In this document: positions 1-8,426 of the stretch, piece after piece
Layout: every line of letters begins with the position of its first letter
Position numbering within the stretch: the first letter of the stretch is position 1
Position numbers and translations under genes: made by a program
DNA from: Polyrhizophydium stewartii
Taxonomy: Eukaryota > Chytridiomycota > Chytridiomycetes > Rhizophydiales
Reading direction: 5' to 3'
Assembly: GCA_027604665.1 (NCBI GenBank)
Contig: JADGIZ010000670.1
Span: 1-10,298, forward strand
Length of the DNA stretch: 10,298 bases
The notes under the pieces: generated by a model
What the model saw: the letters and a program-made list of their open reading frames with translations, nothing else
The model's database searches: none
What the model was told of the DNA's origin: nothing

Positions 1-472
1 CCGCTGTTCCAGCCCCGCCGCGACTCGGTGCGCCCGCCGCCCGCTGCCCACTGCGCCGCCGCCCGCTTCCACGCAGGCCACCGCCTGCCGCCCGCTGCCC
101 GCCGCCCGGCCGCCCCGATGCGGCTGCGCTGCCTGCCGCTGCATTCGTCCCGCTGGCTGACACGGCTGGACACTGGTCGTTGTCGCCGCGCGATGCCGCC
201 GCCCGCTGCTGCCGTCCACTGCCACTGCCCGCGACGGCCTGCCGCCGCCGACCGCTCGCCGCCCGTCGCCGCCCATCGCCGCCCGTGCCGCGCAGTTCAT
301 CTCCGTCTTCCTCCGGGTGCGCTGCGCTCCGTCGCCTTCATCGCCGTGTCCTGCTGGCTGACCGTCGGCTCCGCATCTGGATCGCCGCCCGCCGGACCGA
401 CCCGCCGCCCGCTCGCATCGCCGCATGCAGGAGCTCAAGGACGGCTTCACGAACCTGTACAGGCGCAAGTGA
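1..472 (+). CDS. 3' end of an unidentified gene (partial, three exons)
   Basis: I do not recognise the product. Proposed coding exons are 1-27, 296-316 and 431-472, with TGA at 470-472. Read in one frame they give PLFQPRRDS, then FISVFLR, then ELKDGFTNLYRRK, a basic C-terminus. Both introns begin GTGCGC and end CAG, and both contain the motif CTGGCTGAC as a likely branch-point region. The frame of the first exon is assumed because the gene continues beyond the left edge. All junctions are phase 0, so skipping the 21-base middle exon would also keep the frame. No domain can be seen in about 29 residues. The alternative is that the whole stretch is noncoding. Support for coding comes from the absence of AG in the acceptor-side regions and the clean stop, not from homology. 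Confidence 0.4.
28..295 (+). other. Inferred 268-base C-rich intron
   Basis: The donor is GTGCGC at 28, and CTGGCTGAC near 152-160 is a likely branch region. Apart from CAG at 74-76, no AG dinucleotide occurs until the acceptor CAG ending at 295. The stretch consists largely of variations on GCCCGCCGCC, so the pyrimidine tract is C rather than T. An acceptor at 76 is unlikely, because the following sequence reaches a stop in phase 0. Confidence 0.45.
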
Positions 473-723
473 CCGCCCTCCCCCGCTGTATCTCTCGCGC
501 CCGCTTCGGCCCGACCCCTTGCATCCACCATCAGCATCAACAACGAATCCGTCGCCCAGCCCCGTCCGTCGCTGTGCATGTCTGGCGGCCTCCATGAACC
601 CTGAGCGCACTGCGCCGTCTCCCGCTGCGTCCATGGCGCTGCGTGCGTGGTGCTGCGCCCGCGCGGCCGCCGCATGCCCCCCGAGCCGCGCGGCCGCCGC
701 CCGGCTTGGCCCAACTCGCGCCA
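473..723 (+). promoter_or_regulatory. Intergenic region and 5' leader of the Qa-SNARE gene
   Basis: No protein-like reading frame is evident in these 251 bases. They contain two copies of a GCGCGGCCGCCGC-type block (about 660-672 and 687-700). They also contain several upstream ATGs (579, 594, 633, 673); those at 594 and 633 lie in a frame that stays open past the SNARE start codon. The element CTTGGCCCAAC sits at 705-715, eight bases before ATG 724, and recurs before the beta-adaptin gene. No TATA-like box was seen. Confidence 0.5.
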
Positions 724-2269
724 ATGTCGTTCGCCGACTTCGGCACCGGCACCGCCTCGCCGCGTCTCGGCGCCGGCAGCGGGCCGCTGAGCGCCGGCCT
801 GCCCGCCGGCCAGCGCGCTGTCCACATCCCGCTCAACACCGCGGGCTCGTCGTCGCCCGCCGCGCCGTCCGCGGGTGCGTCGCCACCTGTCCCGGCCAAG
901 CTGCCCCTGCCGCCGCCAGAGCGCCGTCGATGCGACGACCGTCTCTGCCGCACCTCGGGTGCAGGCCCCCCCTCCCGCCAGGCCCGCCCGCCGGCCGCGC
1001 TCCACTCCCACAGCAGCCGACGCCGCTCAGAAGCGCCGCGCCGGCGGCCGCCCCCTGCGCACGCGCGTCCGGGCCTCCGCCGCCCGCCCGCGGCTCCATG
1101 CGTGTCGGAAACACCCCGGCTTCATCATCCCTCGGCGCCGCTGACGCCCCCGACCATCGCAGACTCGGGCGCCGCATTCCGCAGGCTGTGGGACTCGGTC
1201 TCCAACAGCATCTTCCAGATCTCCAGCAACACAGCGACCATCCAACGCCTGCTCGGCCTCTTTGGCGGGCCGCGCGACACCCCCGAGATGCGGCAGCAGC
1301 TGTGCGTCGTCACTCCCGCCTTGGCCGATGCCGCCGCCGCCACTGACCCTCGCCAACCCAATGCCCCAGACACGATGTCACAGAGCGCACCCGCAGCCTC
1401 ATCAAAACCACCACCGCCGATCTCAAAAAGGTCATGGCCTTTGTGCCATCGGACCAGGATGTGGGCATCTCGCCTCGGCCACCGCATCCGCCGCCTCCCA
1501 CTCTGCTCACTCGCCCGCTCCGCAGCGCCAAGTTCGCATCACGCAAAAGAAGCTGCAAAAGGACTTTGAGGAGGTGCTGCGGCGCTTCCAGGAGGCATCC
1601 AAGGTGGCCGCTGAGAAGTCGCGCGAGTTTGTTGCCAGGGCCAGGACGCACCAGGCCCTCAGCATGTGCGTCTCGCCATCTCGCCACGACGAGACCCAGG
1701 CGCATCGCTGACTTGCACCACCCTGGCCTCCAGCAGTGCCGAAGAGGACGCAGAAGAGGACGAGCCGCTACTTGGCCGTGCACAGCAGTGAGTCGCTCCA
1801 GCGCTTTGCTCCGGATCGTGTGGCCACCGCTTATGCTGACCGCCCCCCGTCCCCACTGCCCAGGCTCTCGCAGCTACGCGTGCTCGACGCAGAGGTCGAG
1901 TTCAACGAGGCGCTCATTGCAGAGCGCGAGCAGGACCTTGTCGGCATCGAGCAGTCCATCCAAGAGGTCAACGAGATCTTCCGAGACCTCGGCACGCTGG
2001 TCAACCAGCAGCAGCATCTTCTCGGTGGGATCCGCCCTTAGTGCTGCAGGCGCAACCTGTCCGCTGACCACCCTCGCGCAGATAACATCGAGACAAACGT
2101 CGACTCGGTTGCAATCAACGTCGAAGGCGCCCACTCGGAGCTGCGCACTGCAAACGGCTACCAGGAGCGCAGGCAGTCGTTCATGTGCTGGATCTTTATT
2201 GCTTTGCTTGTCGTCAGTCTCATTACGCTCGCCCTCATGCATCCGTGGACATGGTTCAGGAGCACCTAA
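724..2269 (+). CDS. PEP12: Qa-SNARE, Pep12/syntaxin-7-like endosomal t-SNARE
   Basis: Exons: 724-874, 1163-1301, 1370-1460, 1526-1665, 1734-1787, 1864-2024, 2082-2269 (307 aa, stop TAA). It starts MSFADFG, followed by a Ser/Ala/Pro-rich linker. From about residue 51 there is an N-terminal helical domain (ISSNTATIQRLLG, RTRSLIKTTTADLKK), then helix QKKLQKDFEEVLRRFQ. The acidic segment EEDAEEDEPLLG precedes a SNARE motif at about 198-265 (FNEALIAERE, VNEIFRDLGTLV); Q241 aligns with the ionic zero layer. A single C-terminal membrane span lies at about 281-299, with an eight-residue lumenal tail. Family members form trans-SNARE bundles for fusion at late endosomes and the vacuole. All junctions keep frame. 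The least certain is intron 875-1162, which contains no in-frame stop, so an unspliced form is possible. Pep12 and Vam3 cannot be told apart with certainty. Confidence 0.87.
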
Positions 2270-2391
2270 TACATGCCTTCTTCATTCGCCGTCCTGAGCT
2301 GCTGCTTTTTCCGCTGCTTGACACTGTTACGCTGCTGATCTGCGAGCTGGCTCTCGTCGTTGTTGGGCCCGGCAACCGCTCTTTGCCCGAC
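2270..2391 (+). promoter_or_regulatory. Short intergenic region between the SNARE and WD40 genes
   Basis: Only 122 bases separate the SNARE stop from the WD40 start, so the SNARE terminator and the WD40 promoter must share this space or overlap the genes. TAATACATGC begins at the SNARE stop codon (2267-2276). TTGGGCC lies at 2363-2369, 22 bases before the ATG. The stretch 2298-2330 is T-rich compared with its surroundings. Confidence 0.45.
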
Positions 2392-3916
2392 ATGGCTGCG
2401 AATCCGTTCGTGCTCAAGCGCCAGCTGCCCGGCAGCAGCGACAGCTACGCCTTCCAGGTCGCCGCGGCGCCAACGCAGACGCACTTTGCGGCGCCCAGAG
2501 CAACGGGCGGCATCACCATCCACGATGCCGCGACGCTGGACCAGTCGGCCGCCCTCGCCGCGGGCGGACCCGACACGGTGCTCTCGCAGGTCATGTTCGA
2601 CAGCGCCAACCCGAGCCTGCTGCTCGCCGGCAGCCACGACGGCCTCGTGCGGCTGTGGGACCTGCGCAACGGCGCAACGGTGCTCACATGGAACGGTGCG
2701 CTGCGCCCGGTGCCCTGCTCTCGCCGGATGCGGCCTGCTGCAGCCCCGCGCATCGCCGTCGCTCCTTCTCGCTCACTTCTTTTTTGTCGCAGCTCATGCA
2801 CCCGTGCTCTCGTTCGACGTCAACTGCACGCACACCCTGATGGCCGTGGTGAGCCTGCTGCGCCCTCGATCCCCGCTCACGGCGCCGCACGCATCCATAA
2901 TGCGACTAACTGCCAATACGCCGGCTGTTCAGGGCACCGAGCTCGTCGGTGAGGACGCCAAGATCCACTTTTGGTGCGTGCCTGCGCCTCCTGCCCATGT
3001 GGCTCAACAAGGCCGCAAGCTGACGCCCCGACCTCGGCATGCAGGGACGTCCGCGCGGCTGGCGGCACGCTCCTGGCTTCATTCGAAGAATGCCACTCGG
3101 ACGACGTGACGCAGGTGCGCAGCGCCATGGGTCAGATCGGTCTGGAAGCCGCCGCGCTGACCAGCATCGGTCCAGATCAAGTTCCACCCGACTCAGGCCG
3201 AGGCCATGGTCTCTGGATCGACGGACGGGTGAGTTTCTCGCCTAGTGCACTGTCAGCACATTATCCAAGCTCCGCTTACAACCAAACCGACGTGCACACG
3301 CCAGCCTCATCTGCCTCTACAACCTCTCGACCTTTGAGGAGGACGACGCCATCTACCAGATCATCAAGAACGACTCCATCAGCAAGCTTGGCTACTTTGG
3401 CCCGTCGTACGAGTACATTTACGCGACAACGCACATGGAGACCTTTTCGCTCTGGCGCTTCCTCGAGGGCGAGAAGATCTACACGTTTGGCGACGTGCGC
3501 GGCATCTCCGAGGAGCTCAAGCTGGACTACTTGATCGACTGCACATACGACGCCGCGAGTCAGCGGCTCTTTGTGCTTGCCGGCTCGCAAGAGTGCGTCC
3601 CTGCGTCTTTGATACGCAGCTGGTCTGCCCGCTACTCGCGCTGACGCATCTGCGTGTGGCGGCTTCCCGATGGTCGCAGGGGAAGCATCGGAGTGCTCGA
3701 TGTCGGCCTGGGCAACCTGCAGCTTGCATACACGCTCAACGGCGGCCACACGGACATTGTGCGCGCGGCGCACTGGCGCCTCGAGGTCAGTTTGTTGCGC
3801 CTCCGCGCGATGACGGCCCTGATGCTGACGCCTCGGATCACCCACCCCTCGGACCCAAGACCGGCTCGCTTATTTCGGCATCCGAGGACGGCTCGCTGTG
3901 CCTGTGGCAGCAGTAA
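2392..3916 (+). CDS. WDR89: WD40-repeat protein, WDR89-like
   Basis: Exons: 2392-2695, 2793-2848, 2933-2973, 3045-3114, 3176-3228, 3305-3592, 3680-3785, 3860-3916 (324 aa, TAA). WD-type strands are visible in order: [60 protein letters not shown] and the closing [13 protein letters not shown]. This matches one seven-bladed propeller of the usual WDR89 length. The C-terminal pattern [12 protein letters not shown] followed by a final SEDGSLCLW blade points to the WDR89 family rather than Rae1/Gle2. The molecular role of WDR89 is poorly established; a scaffold function is the general expectation for WD40 propellers. ATG 2392 gives a soluble start, [12 protein letters not shown]. An in-frame ATG at 2251 would add a hydrophobic leader and lies inside the SNARE's last exon. 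The final acceptor is AAG instead of CAG. Confidence 0.82.
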
Positions 3917-4064
3917 CTCCCCCGCTCGTCCGGCCCGACTCCATCCCCTCCATCTCATCCGCACTCGTAATACATGCATCTGCCGGCGCGCGGCGGCGCG
4001 GCCGGGCGGCGGTCGAACCCGCAGCGCCGGCGCCGCCCGCGTCTTGGCCCAACAGCGCACGGCC
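3917..4064 (+). promoter_or_regulatory. Intergenic region upstream of the beta-adaptin gene
   Basis: This 148-base gap holds TAATACATGC at 3968-3977, matching the 3' flank of the SNARE gene. It is followed by a GCG/GGC-rich block at about 3987-4035, and then by CTTGGCCCAAC at 4043-4053, eleven bases before the ATG. It must serve both the WD40 3' end and the beta-adaptin 5' end. Confidence 0.5.
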
Positions 4065-7000
4065 ATGGCGACCGCGCCGCGATTCTTCGCGACCAACAAG
4101 AAGGGTGCGCCGCGCCGCCCCGCAGCTCCTTGCGCCGCGCCGCTGCGGCACGAGCGCGGCGGCCATCGGACGCAGTGGCTGGCGGCTGCGTGCGAGTGCG
4201 CGCGCTCGCCGCCCCCCGCGCAGCGTCGCCGCAGCGCCGCGACGGCGTCCGCTGTGGCCGGCGACCCTTGCAATCTGGGGCCGACAACGGGCCGCTGCCG
4301 CCCCTCTCGCCGCCTCCAGCGACGCCCGTGCGGCCGCGCCGCTGACACACGCGGACGCTCTCCTCCGCCACTCGACCCTGCCGCTGCCGATATCCTCGCT
4401 CCCGCTCGCGCCGGCCCTCGCGTGCCGCCCAGGCGAGAACTTTGAGTTGAAGGCGGACCTCAACAGCGAGTACCGCGACAAGCGCAAGGAGACGGTCAAG
4501 AAGGTCATTGCCAACATGACCATCGGCAAGGACGTCTCGTCGCTGTTTGCCGACGTCGTCAAGAACATGCAGACGGAGGACCTCGAGCTCAAGAAGCTCG
4601 TCTACCTCTATCTGATCAACTACGCAAAGTCGCAGCCAGAGCTCGTGATCCTGGCCGTCAACACGTTTGTCAAGGTTCGTGGCGCCTCGGCTGCACGGCG
4701 CTGCTCCGCCGCCCTGTTCTGCATGCGCAGTGCGGCGCCGGGTAGCGCTGCGTGTGTGTGCGTGTGGTCGAGTTGGTCCAGCGGGTCTTGCTCACAAACT
4801 CGTCTCGGATCTCGATCCAGGACTCGGACGACCCGAACCCGCTCATCCGCGCGCTGGCCATCCGCACCATGGGATGCCTGCGCGTCGAGAAGATCGTCGA
4901 CTACCTGCTCGAGCCGCTCAAGAAGGGCCTCAAGGTGCGTGCGGAGTGGACCCACGAATCGCCCGATTGCATTCTGCTGCGTACTTGCAGCTCGCATCGC
5001 CGTTGACACCCCTTTTCCGACCCTCGTTTCGCACTTTCTCGCGCTGCGGTGCGGCACATCCAGGACGAAGACCCGTATGTCCGCAAGACTGCGGCGCTGT
5101 GCGTCGCAAAGCTCTTTGATCTCAACCCGGGGATCGCCATCGACAATGGCCTGATTGCGATCCTGCAGGACATGCTCTCGGACCGCAACCCGATGGTCGG
5201 TCTGGGTCCTTGGCGCATGCCGAGTCTGCATCCGCCTCAAGCTCAAGCAGATGCTGACGCGGCTGTCCGCAGGTCATTGCCAACGCCGTCTCGGCCTTGC
5301 AGGAGATCAGCGAGGCCTCGGTCCAAAAGGATATCTTTGTCATCAACGACGCGCTGCTGCAGAAGCTGCTTGCGGCGCTCAACGAGTGCACCGAGTGCGT
5401 TCATCGCATGAATGCCGAAACTGCGCGAGCCACAGGGGGCTGTTAAGTTCTGTATGCTGATCTGCCGAATGGCTCTTGTGTCTGCGCACGCGCAGGTGGG
5501 GCCAGATCTGCATCCTCAACTCGCTGTCGGGATACCGCCCGCGCGATGTGCGCGAGGCGGCGGACATTATCGAGCGTGTGGTGCCCCGCTTGCAGCACGT
5601 CAACGCCAGCGTCGTCCTTTCTGCTGTCAAGGTGGCGCATCGAGCTGGCCAACGAGTGCTGCGCAACACCCGAGTTGACCAACGGTGCCCTGTATGCGCG
5701 TGATATTGTCGGTGACGCATGCAGGTTCTCATGATCTACCTGAGCCACAGTTTCTCGGACGAGCTGGACGGGACGATTGTGCGCAAGCTTGCGCCGCCTC
5801 TTGGTGCGCGCCAAACCTGCCGCGTCGCGATTGCTCAGTTGAGCTCGGTGCTGACTGCCCGCTGCAGTCACGCTCATTTCGTCCGAGCCCGAGATCCAAT
5901 ACGTCGTGCTGCGCAACATCAATCTGATCCTGCAAAAGCGTCCAGATGTGCTCACGCAGGAAATCCGCGTCTTCTTTACAAAGTACAACGATCCGCCGTA
6001 TGTCAAGCTCGAGAAGCTCGAGGTCGTGATCAAGCTGTGCTCCGAGGCCAACGTCGACCAAGTCCTTTCCGAGCTCAAGGAGTGCGTGTTTGCTTGGTAC
6101 CGCAATATCTACGGCTGTCGTTCGCCGTGCCGCCGCTGACGCGTCCCGCCGTTGCACGCAGATACGCCAACGAAGTCGACGTTGACTTTGTGCGTAAGTC
6201 GGTGCGCGCGATTGGCCGCTGCGCCATCAAGATCCCCGCCGCGTCGGACAAGTGCGTGCATGCCCTGCTCGACCTCATCAAGACGGGCATCAACTACATT
6301 GTGCAGGAGTCGATTGTCGTCATCAAAGACATCTTCCGCAAGTACCCGCACAAGTACGAGGGCATCATTCCGGCGCTCTGCCAGAACCTCGAGTCGCTCG
6401 ACGAGCCCGATGCCAAGTCGTCGCTGATTTGGATCATTGGCGAGTACGCCGACCGCATCGAAAACGCCTCCGAGCTGCTCGAGCATTTCCTCGAGAACTT
6501 CAAGGACGAAGCGTCCAAGGTGCAGCTGCAGCTCATCACGGCCACCGTCAAGCTCTTCCTCAAGCGGCCCGGCTCGGCGCAGGACATTGTCCAGCGCGTG
6601 CTGCAAGGCGCCTCGCAGGCCAACGACAACCCGGACATTCGCGACCGCGCGTATGTGTACCGGCGCCTGCTATTGTCCAACCCGCAAGTGGCCAAGGCCG
6701 TTGTGCTCGCCGAGAAGCCGCCGATTGAGCTCGAGACGGGCACCGTCAGCGAGAGCCTGCTCGACGAGCTCATTACCAACATCTCGTCGCTTGCGTCCGT
6801 GTACCACAAGTCACCTGCGCTGCTCGGCGGATCGTCGTTTGTGGACATGTCGCAGTACCGCCAAGAGTGCGTGGTGCTTGGTGTATGCTGCAGACCCATG
6901 TTCGCAGACTGCTGACAACTGCAGCGGGGTTTGCTTGATGATCCAGGTTTGCCGACGGCGATGACGAGCCCGAAGCCCGCCGCAGCATCGTGCAGGAGGC

Positions 7001-8064
7001 TGCGCAGGCCATGGGCGCCTCGGGCGGTGTCGACAACCTGCTCGATCTCGACTTTGGGACGCCTGCTGCACAGCCGGCGCCGGTGGGCGGCGGCCTGGGC
7101 GGCCTGGATATGAGAATCGGCGGCCCTGCGACCGCGGCCGCGCCGGCATCCAAGTCTGGCATCGACGATCTGCTGTCACTCGACATGGGCATGGGCACTG
7201 CAATGCCCTCGCTCGGCGGCGTTGCTGGCGTCTCCGTTGCCCCGTTGGGCGGCCTCGGTGGCTTCTCGTTTGGCGGATCCAATACCTCGCCGATCATGTC
7301 CTCGCCGCCGGGCTCGGCACGCATCTCGCTGCCCAAGACGCCGTTCCTCCAGCCGGCCTCGTCGCAGGGTCTGGACCTGTCGGGCACTTTTGCCCGCCGC
7401 GGCGGGTCGATCATGCTTGACCTGACCATCGCTAACCGCGGCACGGGACCCATGTCAGGCTTTGCGATCCAGTTCAACGTCAACACGTTTGGCATCTCGC
7501 CCACGGCGCCGCTGACGGTGCCCGAGCCCGTGGCCGTTGGCGCCTCGGTCAATGTGTCTGTTCCGCTCGGCACGTCGGGCGGCGTGCAGAAGATGGACCC
7601 GGCCAACACCATCCAGATCGCCGTCAAGAACAACTTTGGCGTTTACTACTTCCAAACACAAATCCCTGTGCACCTGGTTCTGGTCGACGCCTCCGCTGCC
7701 GACGCCACGGCCGCGTCGTTTGGCGGCCTTTGGGGCGACTTTACAGCCGCGTCGGCTTCCTTTGCCGTCCTCGGCGCGCCGTTTGGCGATGCCGCCAACA
7801 AGCTGCGCGCCAACGGACTGCACGTTGTCCAGCAGAGCCCTTCGGTAAGACGACCGTCTCCTTGCAACTGTCGCTGAATGAGCGCTGACTCTGCTTGGCC
7901 CTTGGTCTCCCCAGTCGGTCCAGGCGTTTGGAAAGACCAGCAACGGCGTGCCGGTGGCGATCGAGGTCACGCCCTCTGGTGGAGGCGTCAACGTGTCTGG
8001 CCGCTCGCGCTCGCCCGAGATCCTTTCGCTTCTGCAGACCTCGCTCGAGGTGCTCTTGCGCTGA
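4065..8064 (+). CDS. APL2: AP-1 (or AP-2) complex large subunit beta, beta-adaptin
   Basis: Exons: 4065-4104, 4433-4674, 4821-4934, 5064-5195, 5273-5394, 5496-5631, 5725-5803, 5868-6081, 6162-6866, 6947-7844, 7915-8064 (943 aa, TGA), close to the usual beta-adaptin length. The N-terminal solenoid trunk (about 1-595) carries hallmark segments [100 protein letters not shown] and [11 protein letters not shown] Gly/Ala-rich hinge follows with LLDLDF (626-631) and LLSLD (670-674), both fitting the clathrin-box pattern. The C-terminal appendage has a sandwich half from about 737 and a platform half from about 836. The family links cargo-bearing adaptor cores to clathrin at the trans-Golgi/endosome (AP-1) or plasma membrane (AP-2). 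I favour AP-1 because the trunk is strongly conserved, but this is not decisive. A 328-base first intron follows only 13 complete codons. Confidence 0.95.
4105..4432 (+). other. Long first intron of the beta-adaptin gene
   Basis: This is a 328-base intron with donor GTGCGC after [14 protein letters not shown] and acceptor CCCAG before GENFELK. CTGACAC at about 4342-4348 is the likely branch region. From there to the acceptor (about 85 bases) no AG occurs. It is GC-rich in its 5' two thirds. The exon join restores the conserved NKKGENFELK segment of beta-adaptins, which fixes both ends firmly. Confidence 0.85.
7038..7187 (+). other. Twin clathrin-box motifs in the beta-adaptin hinge
   Basis: LLDLDF is encoded at 7038-7055 and LLSLDM at 7170-7187. 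Both begin with five residues fitting L-hydrophobic-X-hydrophobic-acidic, the clathrin terminal-domain binding pattern. They lie about 39 residues apart in flexible Gly/Ala/Pro-rich sequence, within similar contexts ([12 protein letters not shown] and [11 protein letters not shown]). Confidence 0.75.
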
Positions 8065-8189
8065 TCACGAATCAAAATGTGTGAGATCTGGGACTCTTTT
8101 GGCAAGGCCCAGCATCTGTGTTCGTCTTTTTGCCCGATCCTGGCTTTCCGACGCTGCCCATCTCCCCCACTCGTCTCCCATCACCGCAC

Positions 8190-8220
8190 CCCACCCACCC
8201 ACACGCACATACACACGCAC
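8190..8220. repeat. CA-rich tract (CCCA and CACACG units)
   Basis: CCCACCCACCC is followed by an interrupted CA run containing CG and TA steps. It is roughly complementary to the TG tract about 125 bases downstream, so the two could pair in a transcript crossing the region. Confidence 0.8.
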
Positions 8221-8344
8221 TCTGCATCGTATGTGCGGACCGCCGCTCTGCTTCGCTGCCCGACTTCCGACCGCCCCTCCGTTCTAAAACACCCTCCAAA
8301 AAGAGTCACATGAATCTGGGACCCGACACGCTTCTGCATTCGTT

Positions 8345-8377
8345 TGTGTGTGTGTGCGTGTGTGTGTGTGTGTGTGT
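8345..8377. repeat. TG dinucleotide microsatellite
   Basis: A nearly uninterrupted run of TG repeats, broken once by CG near 8357. It reads as CA repeats on the strand of the Yip gene and falls just downstream of that gene's stop codon, so probably in its 3' UTR. Confidence 0.95.
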
Positions 8378-8426
8378 ATGGCGGCACCGACTGCTGGCAT
8401 CAGCGCCGAGGCTCTCGCAACTCGGC

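Larger units (their letters stand above)
8065..8426. other. Convergent 3' region between the beta-adaptin and Yip genes
   Basis: These 362 bases lie between two convergent stop codons and should hold both 3' UTRs and poly(A) sites. No coding potential is seen. Composition shifts to pyrimidine-rich and CA-rich on the + strand. ATCAAAATGTG occurs just after the beta-adaptin stop. The main features are a CA-rich tract (8190-8220) and a TG microsatellite (8345-8377). Confidence 0.6.

Noticed and set aside
875..919. Alternative 45-base intron in the SNARE first exon using CCGCCAG
   Set aside because: It has no branch-like motif and leaves a low-complexity Arg/Pro-rich stretch in the protein. Acceptor 1162 has the CTGAC signal and gives a cleaner SNARE.
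180..1346. 388-codon open frame on the + strand
   Set aside because: Its composition is Arg/Ala/Pro-rich with no domain, and it overlaps the clearly recognisable SNARE exons in another frame. Long stopless frames are expected at this GC content.
2251..2391. In-frame N-terminal extension of the WD40 protein from ATG 2251, with a hydrophobic stretch
   Set aside because: It would begin inside the SNARE's last coding exon and add a membrane-like leader that WDR89 proteins do not have. ATG 2392 gives the expected length.
2392..3916. WD40 gene as the mRNA export factor Rae1/Gle2
   Set aside because: The short leader and early WD motif looked similar, but the [19 protein letters not shown] region and the [19 protein letters not shown] blade pattern fit WDR89 better.
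5443..6105. 220-codon minus-strand open frame
   Set aside because: It runs antisense across several beta-adaptin exons and introns and shows no protein family features.
6773..7633. 286-codon open frame on the minus strand
   Set aside because: It lies antisense to the conserved beta-adaptin hinge and appendage, and its sequence is low-complexity without recognisable motifs. It is a shadow of the real gene.
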